Shown here: one piece after another, positions 54,268 to 64,000 of the stretch | How the letters are laid out: the number at the start of each line of letters is the position of its first letter | Position numbering within the stretch: position 1 is the stretch's first letter | DNA from: Coffea arabica | Taxonomy: Eukaryota > Streptophyta > Magnoliopsida > Gentianales > Rubiaceae | NCBI RefSeq assembly: GCF_036785885.1 | Contig: NC_092320.1 | Location: forward strand, 12,091,557-12,155,556 | Length of the DNA stretch: 64,000 bases | Direction of reading: 5' to 3' | Position numbers and translations under genes: made by a program | The notes under the pieces: model-generated | The model's database searches: none | What the model was told of the DNA's origin: nothing | Seen by the model: only the letters and a program-made list of their open reading frames with translations

Positions 54268-55464
54268 AGAAGTTAATGAACCTTGAGCGTGAGGGGCCGG
54301 CTGGAAAAAGAAGTGTTGATCAGAGAAAGCAGAGAAGGCCATATTTAGTTAGATAAAAGTCTGTCTTGAGAAAGGGCAATATATGTGCCACACAGCTCCC
54401 TTTCTGTCTACTTCAGTTTTTTTTTTTTTTTTTTTTTTTTTTCCTTATGGTTTTAGAAGTACCCAAGGAAAAAAGGGCCGTGTCTAGTTTTTCTTGCTAT
54501 CTCGCAGAAAGAAGTGATATCTGCTGTAACACGTCTTCAACTTGAATATCCCTCTCACTTTTGCTTCCTTTTATCATCCTGGTGGGTGGGTTTTACAGTC
54601 TCTGGATGTCACTTTTGAATAATGTAACTAACAGAAAACCTTCCAATTTTCGACTCAAGAGATGCTCTCAATCAAATGTTTGCAGTGTACGTTCATTCCC
54701 TGAAAATTCCAATTGAGCCAAGGTGTTTCAAATTCTCGTTCGTCGAGCAAATTTTCACTGAATTTGGAGTTTACAGTGCCAATATACCGCCGACTACTCT
54801 ACTCACAGCATCCACCGGGCTCTCTTTTTGACGGAAACTGCGTCCAAAACAGAGCTGCTGTTGCGAATTGAAACACGAAGCAAATTTATGTGAGCTCGGG
54901 CTGAATAATGGCCCATTCACTTTCTTGTTATTTGTATTCCATATGCTCAAAGCATGAAAGCGTGGACCCTTATGCAACAACATTGATACAGTAACAATAG
55001 ACTTTTTACTGCATCAATCTTTGTGAGGATCTCCCAGGGGCAATTGAAAATTTTTATTGGAGTAAACATTACCTGATGTAATCATTGTTCTTGTATGAGA
55101 AAAAGAAAAGGGACATACATAATTGGTCGGTTGATGTAAATTGACTTATTGTCCATTCAGGATTCAAAGAGCCCAGTCGTCTGATTTTGACAGACTCAAA
55201 ATACTTTTTATCTGGAGATGCTCTTAGGGCTGCTTTTGTTTGAAGAGGAAAGTTTCAAATCGTGACTATTGATTCCAAAAAAACAAGAAAATCTTCACTA
55301 GCCAAGGAAGTTAGCTCTGGGAATGAATTCCAAGTGGCACTTGTAATTCAATTAGAATGTGATCTGCAAAACTATCTATATATACATACATGATTTGCCA
55401 TGTTTGGTATAAAGGCCACAGATTTGCAGTCTAATTTCCTCCAGAAGCATAGACGTGCCGCCGC
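54268..55464. other. Convergent spacer between the H+-ATPase and the 191-aa protein gene
   Basis: The H+-ATPase 3' UTR lies in the first 350 bases and includes a poly-T run at 54418-54442. The 3' UTR of the minus-strand gene lies at the right. No other gene. Confidence 0.5.
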
Positions 55465-58200
55465 CTAGTACTCATCCATATCCTCGTCCCTTGATGAAAA
55501 AACCCTCCTGATGACTGCGGAAACCGCGCCCAAAATCAAGAACAAGAGAAAGAGATCAAATCCCCCGCCAACGCCAATTGCAACGCTCGGACCTGGAGCA
55601 AAGAATGAGAATGGCGTCCAGCCCCAACCACCATAAAATGGAACTCCGAACCCATATCCATATCCTCCGATGAGGGGAGGAGCAACCGGTGGGTTTACAT
55701 AAATATTGGTCCTGCAACCAAGAACCATGTTAACTTATTCAGCGAAGCGTTATCGAGGGTGGGTTCCTCATGGCTGAAACAACAGGCGGGTTCCTCATAA
55801 AAAAATGTCACTAAAAGCAAGACGTAGACGGTGCTTTGTATATGGTAAGATATAGACGATGAAAAGAGAAAAATGAGATCTGAAGCCATTCAGCTGACAC
55901 AAAAATTAATCATTTGACTGAGGTTTAGTATACGTCACGGATGATACTTTCATTGACTGATACAAAAGTACTCCTTTGGGAGGAAAAGGCTGGAAAAAGG
56001 GCAGAAAACAAGACGGGAGGAGAACCGAAAAGACCAAAGGAGAAAAACAAACGGGGACTGAAAGCAACCGATCGATTGCAGGATTTGGAGGACAAGAGAA
56101 CAAATCTAAAAGATAGAGCAATATTGATTAGTTTCTACCAAACAGATAAATACCGATCCACAGTCCACAATTCGTGCAAAATACGCAAAGCCAATTACTA
56201 CGTTAAAGTTTGTACTGCACCAAGGTGATGAGACACACACAAAAATCAAAAAGTTTCACCTATCATGAACTCACCGGCCGCCACTCTCTGTTAAGTTGCC
56301 ATTTTCTACTATTAGTATTACAAAGCTTTCAAGTTCCAATCCTATTTAATATTTGGAATCCTTTCATTTTCATCCCATCCAAGTCAAGGATTAGACGAAT
56401 GATAGTACAAAAAGAACAGCAAAGATGCATGCTTTCATCATCTATAAATAACCGTTTCCTGATCTCTCCTTGTGTATGAAACAAACAAACGCTGTTGGAG
56501 GATGCTCGTGAAAATAATAATGTCAACTAATGACTACTTGCACGTAACGTATTGAATTGAATGCGAAGACGTGAGAACTATGCTGTCAACGTAGGTCAGG
56601 AATTCTGAATTTAAAGACATGCAGAAGTATAGGAATATGAGATGGATTCGAAGCATGCTGACAAAATCTAATCTAAGGGCCTGCTAGCTAAGAGCATACT
56701 CGAGGCGGTTGGCAATAATTAAAAGAGCAGTTGGTAAAACATGTAATATATATTATTTGCTACAACTGAGAAAGGCTGCAAGGTTTAACCTTTTTAGTCC
56801 GGGTATTGTTACAAATGCAAGTCAGAAGAAGAGACGCAAATTAGCAATTTAGGGTGGTTCTCAACAACCATAGACAAACAATAAGTTCAAAACCAAAGAC
56901 GCAAAGTTTTCCAGAGTTTTATCAGCCGATGATCAAATTGCTTAATTTGTACACACAAGATTAGAAGAAGGCCCGGTAAATCTGAGAAATTGCACGATTC
57001 TCTCGCCCCAAATCTCCAAAACAATTTGGTGGTGTTCCCTTTTACGTCTACATTGGCCCAATCAAGCAACTAAAAATTTAGAATGATTACTTCTTACAAG
57101 AGTATTGGAACTACTTCAAGTTTAATAATGACTGCCAATTTAACAGGAACAAGTTTTAATATTACCAAACTCAGACACATAGCAACATAATAAAATTGTT
57201 GATTTTCATTGTTGAATTGGTGGATGTAGACTATAATAAAATTGAAAGCATAAACAATACGCACTTGTACCATTTGGTATTATTATATTCTGCGCAATAT
57301 GCACCCCAAACCTAGAGTCGTGATTCCTATGTTGATTGTGACACCAATAAAGAAAAATCAAAAGAAGGTAGATCCCCATAGCAAAAATCTCTCCGACTTC
57401 CTTTTTGTACCAAAATTTCAATTCAAATGCTTTACACTTGAGTTTTTTTTTTTTTTTTTCATATATGTATTGGGGCGTCGATTTAGAATTGATGAATACT
57501 AATTTTTTAACATTTTAAACTACCATATTAACCACGTACTACTGCTTATGCGGCGACTGCTGCAGAGTGTAGACATCGCGATTGCATAAGCAGGTCAATT
57601 TTATGGTACAAATTCCATAGATTATAACTCACATTTCCAAAATTTTCCATGAACTCTAGTTCTGTCCACATTGCAATTGCAGTTATCCAGTAAAGAGCCT
57701 ACAGTGTAGTCACTGCTTATAATCATACAAGGCTTCACAGTTTCGAGGAGTAAATTACCTTGAATTATTGATTCTTGGAGAAGAAGGACGCGGAGCTGCT
57801 GATTTAAAAGCCTGTCCCCCGACTCGCCCACCAGACTTAGCCGCTGATGCAGGATCAACTGCCCCCAGTGCCAGCACCCCAGCTGCCAATGTCACGACTG
57901 CTAATTTCCCCAGCTGGTTCTCAATTTTCTTGCTGCTCCCCACAAAAAAAACAAAAAAAACAAAAAAATTGAACTTTGTGAATTCTTCAAAAATAAAAGA
58001 AGGGAGAGATTCAAAGAAATGGTATGATTTTTCATTATCTGAAACCTGGGGGAATCTTTGTTGAGGTCATGATCTGGGCCGTGTCTGCATGAGATGGCGA
58101 GTGCACTTACTGTAGTAAAACAAGTTTTTCTTGCGGGTTTGAAAGTTGAAGTGCGAGGGTGGTTGGCTAGGAAGCTACTTTTGAACGGAACAACCCACAT
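55465..58200 (-). CDS. Small glycine-rich chloroplast membrane protein, unknown function
   Basis: Three exons read leftward: 58200-58046, 57932-57759, 55711-55465. They join in frame to 191 aa with GT-AG introns of 113 and 2047 bp. Residues 1-50 (Ser/Thr/Lys/Arg-rich, few acids early) suit a chloroplast transit peptide. A hydrophobic stretch (62-77) ending in PASAA at 79-83 looks like a thylakoid signal or anchor. A basic GGRVGG segment and a Gly/Pro/aromatic stretch (about 115-160) follow. One likely transmembrane helix (161-177) and an acidic tail (RDEDMDEY) end the protein. The composition recalls DUF1517-type proteins. By position it may match Arabidopsis At5g57345; this is unverified. 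An alternative donor at 58110 would need a weak AAG acceptor. Confidence 0.8.
55712..57758 (-). other. Intron 2 of the 191-aa protein gene
   Basis: Donor ttcaag|gtaatt, acceptor gttgcag|gacc. Two kilobases with no recognisable gene or clean transposon. Confidence 0.75.
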
Positions 58201-58571
58201 AATGATGATCGAATCGGAAACGGGAAGTCGAATCAAGAAAGTATTCCGGGTGGAGGGAGAAGTGCAGCAATATCGTCTGCTCCAATTGGAAGGCCGGCTG
58301 CTGGATGGATAATTTTCGTGCCTTGTCGATCAACTTCAGAGGTTGAAAAGTTCAATTATTGGATGATTCCGGGAGCCCCACGTGGTGGTATGCTAGTGGA
58401 TGAAATGGAAGTTTCAAGAATATCTTAGATAGTCTGTGGTGGAGCCTCAAAATTTATTATAAGTAGTTTTTGCATCCTATAATTCATATGCTCATTGAAT
58501 TCGTAAATTGTAATAATTATGCGACACTCGTGCAAGATATATATGCTCATGGTTTTCTAGTTTAAATGGTG
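58201..58571. promoter_or_regulatory. Upstream region of the 191-aa protein gene
   Basis: Probable promoter and leader of the minus-strand gene. No TATA box assigned. Confidence 0.3.
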
Positions 58572-58843
58572 GAGTAAATGGCCAAAAATGACACTAAATT
58601 ATTTAGAATTTCCTATTTTGGTTTAAGTAAAATAGTCATTTAACTAATAAAAACATATATATTTTTAGTTGCTCAATTATTAAAAATTTTTACTTTTTGA
58701 GTTTCTCAACTAATGAAAACATATATTTTTAGGTCACAAATTGTACGTTTTAAGTGGTTTGATGACTATTTTGATAGATAAAAAGTTTAATGTCCAAAAT
58801 AGGAAATTTCAAATGGTTTAGTGATGACATGTGACATTTACTC
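58572..58843. mobile_element. Mutator-like MITE, 272 bp
   Basis: Terminal inverted repeat gagtaaatg...catttactc with similarity continuing inward (aatttcctattttgg on both arms). A perfect 10-bp flank, ttaaatggtg, lies at 58562-58571 and 58844-58853 (9 bp is usual for Mutator-like elements). Confidence 0.8.
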
Positions 58844-58853
58844 TTAAATGGTG

Positions 58854-59993
58854 TGGAATTTAGTCGCTCATTAACCCTTTTCTTTTTTTTTGGCAAGAGA
58901 TTATTTCAAACATGCACCTAGTATGATGGCTTTCACATAGTCATGCATCACAAAATTGAAAATTGCTCAAAATATCAAGTTAGAAACAACATATTCAAAC
59001 TTTATTTATCTCTTGTAAATCGATGTACAGCATTCAAATATCAAAGGCAACAACTACAACCAACAATGAATATTTTCTCATACATTAAGACCTATACCAT
59101 TAAACTTGGAATTTGTATGCTTACATTTAGGACAATAAATGGTCAAATTAGTCTCTTCATCTTGTATTTTGGGACATATAAGGGATGTTTTTAGAGACAA
59201 TTTATAAAATTCTGACCGTAACATGCGCACACACACATGTATATTTAAATGTAAACGTATTTATCATGAGACGAGAAAGGAATTTCATTGTTTCAAAATT
59301 AATTTTCTTTTTCAAATCATCCTTTAATTTCATTTTTTTTGAACTATATATGTTCTGGAAACATGTGTTTGAAAAAATTAAAATCAACATCCACAAAATG
59401 TCACGTCCACACTGCACACACGCAAGCTTACCGACTAGAATCTTTCCTTTTCCTTTCTGGTTGAATCTTTTCTCGGAGTAATGCATAAACCTACTTTCTA
59501 GAGTTGAGGATCATTTGTACCACTAATACACAAATAGCTAGTACTGTATTATTCCGAAAAAACAAACAACGCGCGAGGCGCCGGTAAAAGTAACGAAAAA
59601 GGCCTTTGTTCGTGTGGCCCTGCCCCTGCATGTTAATGTTAGTGTTAGTAAATTATCATTTCCAATGTGAAAGCAAACGTACTTAATTTATGTAATATTT
59701 TCAAGATCTCAAAAGGTACGATACACAAATTCAACAAATGACATTGTTGTCGTTAGTGACTCTTACTGTTTTTTTTTTAGTCTAAATGGCCAAACGTTTC
59801 AAAGAATTTATTTCTGCAGAAGCCCTTCTAATTAATATATTAAAATGCAAAAGGGGCACATTAATATTGCTTAATGGTTTCTTATACAAACAACATAATG
59901 GACAAAAATGGAAAAAACACTTGGTTCGACCAAGACTATCTATCATACGCTGCTTAATTGCCACAATTATGAAGCAGCATAGCATAAGATGAC
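58854..59993. other. Intergenic DNA, no feature seen
   Basis: AT-rich. The short frames on both strands show nothing recognisable. Confidence 0.4.
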
Positions 59994-60183
59994 AGTCACC
60001 AACCTTTGGTCTGGCGGCCACCACCAAAGTATTAAAATTTGATGGGGACGTAGTGCACCTGTCTGATTTGATGGTAATTTAGCTCCTTCCGAATTATCTT
60101 TGAATTTTTTCAGGTCCGCTCTTCCACATGATATGATATAGGTTCATCGCTTCCGTAAAAAAAAAAAAAAAAGAAAAGAAAAG
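59994..60183 (+). mobile_element. SINE, 190 bp, plus orientation
   Basis: It ends in poly-A then aaaagaaaag and is flanked by an 18-bp duplication with one difference (59976-59993 and 60184-60201). The head caccaacctttggtctggcg and the body (gtagtgcacctgtctg) match the SINE at 27950-28188, with an internal deletion. Confidence 0.85.
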
Positions 60184-60201
60184 AGCATAGCATAGGATGA
60201 C

Positions 60202-60978
60202 CTGCTTGGAATTTGTATGTTTTAGTTTTACCTTGCTTCAAATTGGATCCGAGGCTTCTAAAATTGCTGCCCCGTCCTAATTTAGTAAATGTCTTCTTTT
60301 TGTCCTTTTTTCTTGGTAGTTTTGAAACCTCTAGCACCAAAGTGAAGACAATTGAGGGAAAAGGGCAAAAAAAGGGGAACAAAAATTAATGAATGTTTGA
60401 TGGTGCTCAGAGAATAGAGTGGATAAGAAATGGGCTTGTAGGTAATTCCACACAAATATGATACTACTTGTAATTAATTAAATAAACTCCTTAATTACCA
60501 TAGAAAGAATCGGTGAGTATCATTATTTTGGATAAACGAAAAAGAAGATTCATTTGCTCAATCCTCCACTTCTCCTCCCCACCCCCCCCCCCCCCCCCCC
60601 CTCCCATTTTCCCCACTTGCTCCAGCCTCACCCAGCCCTGCTTTTGCTTAGTAACTACACTAGTAGTAGGAGCACTTCACTTTCTGCACCAATCCCATTT
60701 CCATTTTCCCCTTCTCTCCCAGCCCCGAGACCCCCCCAGAGAATTCTTGACACAAAAATTAAAACAAACCCAAAAGGGGAAAATGAAAATAAATACTAGT
60801 AGTGCTGGTACCATCAATTAAAACTCTAATGCTCGTTCCATTTAATCCATCCATCAGTTAAACGAGTTTAAATTAGAGAAAAGATATAGGAAAAAGAAAA
60901 AAAGATCCAGCTTACAGGGAAAGAAGCAAAGGTGCTTGGAAATCTGTCAATCTAGTACTAGTGCTATATTTGTACTAA
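60202..60978 (+). promoter_or_regulatory. Upstream region of the epimerase gene
   Basis: Contains a 20-base poly-C run (60582-60601) and C-rich leader-like DNA. Probable promoter and 5' UTR; no TATA box assigned. Confidence 0.35.
60582..60601 (+). repeat. Poly-C tract (20 bases)
   Basis: Twenty consecutive C upstream of the epimerase start. The minus strand could form a G-quadruplex. Also prone to sequencing error. Confidence 0.9.
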
Positions 60979-63900
60979 ATGTCTTCGACGCCACCAACGA
61001 CCATGCCGCCGGCGTCTACCGCACCGGCTGCGGTGGCGGTGCCGGCAACGGCGGCGGCTACTACGACGACGACGACGACCACCGCCACCACCCCCAGTGG
61101 GGCGGGACCTGCCGTGACTGCGCCTGAGAGGGTCCCAGTGGAGCGGTCTAAAGGGATCAATGGCCTTGATAAAATCGTCCTCCGGGAAGTCCGCGGCAGC
61201 TCCGCTGAGGTAAAGTTTAACTCTAACTCTTCATTTCATTTCTGCTTTTGTAATTCATTTTTGTGAAGAGCCCATTTCGTGACGTAATTCTGCGATTTTT
61301 TTAACGTGTTTGCCTCGATTCGCTGCCTTTTTTGTCTTATTGGCTGGAGTTACTGAGTACATGAATCTTCTGGGCAATTACTTGCTCCCGAAATGTTAGA
61401 TTGAGCGAATATCCAAATGAGTTTTGGATCTTTTTCATTTTCGACTACCTCTTTTGTTTCTCTTTTAGGACTTTTATGGTAATTGATAGGTTGCTGCTTG
61501 GATCCAATGAAAATGGATCTGATCATGTTATAAAGATGACTGCTCTGTGGAGATCCAATGGAAAAGACCTGCCCATGATGTAATTTTAAGAAATTTCGAG
61601 GTTCGTCAGGTTTTGGTCGAGGAGGAATATCGTGTGGATGATCTTCCGAGCTGATTGAAGTTAAAATAACTACTATGGTCATTGTTGTGATTTACATCTT
61701 TTAATCTTGGAAGAGAAATCAAAGTAGAAAGGGTATAAATTGGAATTCCTTTTCTTGGCTTCAGACTTGAGAGTGAGATTACTAAATGGCATAATTGGCA
61801 AAATATATTCAGCACTGCAGTTTTCTTTTTCACTTGAGCAGTTCAGTCTATGTGTAGTTCATTGTAGCAGTCCAGGATTGGTTATTAAATCAATAATATC
61901 TGAACAAAAAATGATGCTACTTTCTTTCATTATCCCTTTTTGGTGGATGATTTTACTGAATTTGAATGAAGGAGACCTTTATGTTGCCTGAGTGGTGCAG
62001 TGATTGAATTTGTCATGTTTGTTTCTAAGGATACAACATGTAGATTGTAGACCATAGGCTTGGCAGAAGGCTTGGTATGAAATGTGAATGGTGTTATATG
62101 CATCTTGTGCAGGAATTACATGTCTTTGTAATCTATATGAAAGAAGTTTGCTATCCAACAATACCTTTAAATCAAATAAGGAAGAGATGTAATGGAGCTG
62201 GAAGCATTGATAAAGCTTCAGAATTTACATATCTGATTTGTTAAATTGAATATTTGTATGCTTTACATGGATCCATGAACCAAGGTTATTTTGGAATTAA
62301 AAGTGGACATAACTTTTGTTACACCAAAAATATCTCTCACGCTTTATTTATAAACAGAAGCATAGGTTAGCAAGTGAAAGCAGACAGCTGCAAAATGATA
62401 CAAAGTCATGGGGTTCAACAGTACAATATGAATAGATACCGATTTCCTTTTGGCTTGGCATTCAAGCCTTTTTGTGGACCTGAAAACTGATTCTGGTTTC
62501 ATGCTTATCGTGTCCTAGGACTAACTCAATTTGAATCTATTTGAAGCCTGTTTAGATTCAAGTTAAGTTTAGAATGTAATTTGGGTTGTTATTTAGGATG
62601 CTAATGATTGACTAATTAATTTATGTTTGACATGAGAACCTAAGTAAAATATAGAACAATGGAGTTCTGGATGGATCTTTTGGTAGAAACCTAATGCTAT
62701 AGGATAATGAGCTAATACAATCCCCTTGAGAAGTGAGAATAAGTCTTTGTCCAAATCAAATAGGGACCATCTTATAACTCATAAATATGTACATATTTTG
62801 TTTAGGATATGTTTTTCGTTCTGAGCTGTCAAATATCTGTAATTCAATGGAGCATCATGAGGATGGTTGCATGCTTTTCAAAAATTTTTGCTGCTTTACA
62901 GGTGTATCTGTATGGGGGTCACGTGACATCTTGGAAGAATGACCATGGAGAGGAGTTGCTCTTTCTCAGTAGCAAGGTAATTTTACTGGGTTCATTCTTT
63001 GAACTTTGTCTATTAAAATGCTTCCTCCTATAAGAACCTGTTTATGGACAAGATGTGTATGCCGATCCTATATTTGGAGTTATTAGGTGGAAGTTGGCCT
63101 GCTTTCTATTATGGAGCACTCAGTTGAACTTAGTTATCAGGTTTTAATGACTTTGTTTTTGAGAATGTGGTTTGCTCGGTTCTCCCAATATGTAGCATGT
63201 CAAGGTTCTATTGAACTCTCATCCTTTTCTGTCCTAGTTAATCTCATTTAAAATCAGAGTGTTGTGATTTGCCACCAGGATTTTAGTAAGCTTACTCCAT
63301 AGTTTGCTTACTAGCTGGAAAAGTGACAAAAATTAATTTTTTTCATGTTCATTTTTATTGGTGGTTAAAAGTTCTTTCAGTTGGATTCTCTTCTTGAAAA
63401 ATCACCAATTGGAACTACATATGTGCTAAAAAAGTTATGTTGTCTACCCTGTGTGAAAGTAGTTGACAAGCTTGAATTGGTGATGATGAGGACACAATCT
63501 GTTTATCATCAGGGATTTTTATTTATATTTTTTTTGGCCATAATAAGTGGAGAATGAGGAGGTTGGCTAGATGCTTTGCCTGACATGAATAATGGTCCAG
63601 GAAGCACCTGTGCCTACTTCGTGCTATTCTATTTCTGGAGTGGATTATGGGTAATTAATTTTCACGAAAAAATTTTTGAATAAATTTCTTGCTTATAGAA
63701 TGACAACTTAAGAATTTGGTCAGTTGTTCAAGCATAAGGGCGAAAGATATTTGTATTAGGGCAAAAATACTGCTTCAGTCTGAAATATGCTTGCTTGAGG
63801 ACTGGAGATCAGGGAAATCACGTGGGCTGCTTCATGAAGAGTTTTGCTGGACTTTATGCAAGCATCACTAGTATGTTAACAGTCAAAAGCAAAAAGCTTC

Positions 63901-64000
63901 TAGATTTTTTGATGCTTTTGCGAAAATACATTTGGAGATTAAGGAGCTGGTCTTGTGCTTTGAGCAAGCACATAACTAACAGCCTAATTTGTTGTGGCTT
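60979..64000 (+). CDS. Glucose-6-phosphate 1-epimerase-like protein, 5' part
   Basis: Exon 1 is 60979-61209 (77 codons) and exon 2 is 62902-62976 (25 codons), both ending at gt donors and joined in phase 0. The rest lies beyond the window. Residues 1-47 are Ala/Thr/Pro low complexity, coded partly by ACG and GCG repeats. The family start follows: VPVERSKGINGLDKIVL, then VYLYGGHVTSWKN and GEELLFLSSK. This is the first beta-strand region of aldose-1-epimerase-fold enzymes that interconvert the alpha and beta anomers of glucose 6-phosphate. The catalytic His and Asp/Glu are in missing exons. The G+C-rich first exon contrasts with the flanking AT-rich DNA. Confidence 0.88.

Noticed and set aside
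55695-55889. 64-aa minus-strand frame beginning MASDLIFLF
   Set aside because: It reads through intron 2 of the 191-aa gene; the exon boundary at 55711 is supported by the in-frame join.
58100-58115. Strong-looking donor gtaagt in exon 1 of the 191-aa protein gene
   Set aside because: Using it puts the next exon out of frame (stop within four codons) with the CAG acceptor; the donor after 58046 keeps the frame.

Overview
This window is nuclear DNA from a flowering plant. The evidence is spliced genes with GT-AG introns, chloroplast-targeted proteins, a ZEITLUPE-type photoreceptor, a plant plasma-membrane H+-ATPase, AT-rich intergenic DNA, and many MITEs and SINEs with visible target-site duplications. 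The H+-ATPase resembles subfamily II proteins such as tobacco PMA4, and the repeat families look eudicot, perhaps asterid. The species cannot be named from sequence alone.

Layout from left to right. 1-7800 holds one intronless gene for a small membrane protein (2297-2914, minus). It also holds a stray copy of the ZTL leader (61-229), a fragment of U6 snRNA, a hAT-type MITE, two SINEs and a Harbinger-type MITE. 7829-13399 (plus) is a two-exon ZEITLUPE/ADAGIO gene (LOV, F-box, Kelch). 16413-18971 (minus) is an intronless P-class PPR protein. 19-25.4 kb is repeat-rich, with two hAT elements. 25406-32312 (plus) is a 12-exon homogentisate phytyltransferase (VTE2) gene with a SINE in intron 5 and a duplicated splice-donor segment in intron 4. 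32.3-46.4 kb is gene-poor and full of MITEs, including a 1-kb Mutator-type element with long inverted arms. 46410-54267 (plus) is a 16-exon plasma-membrane H+-ATPase of 954 aa. 55465-58200 (minus) is a three-exon gene for a small glycine-rich chloroplast protein of unknown function. 60979 to the window end (plus) is the 5' part of a glucose-6-phosphate 1-epimerase-like gene.

The genes do not form a pathway. They share a neighbourhood: from memory, the ZTL/LKP2 - PPR - VTE2 - H+-ATPase order matches Arabidopsis At2g18915-At2g18960. The epimerase - small protein - H+-ATPase - ZTL set matches the At5g57330-At5g57360 block. The window would then show the undivided ancestral order. I found no operon, CRISPR array, phage or clearly new multi-gene system. 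The points most worth checking are the VTE2 pseudo-exon, the overlapping mini-uORF at ZTL, the duplicated ZTL leader, the PPR code readout and the TE families defined by their target-site duplications.
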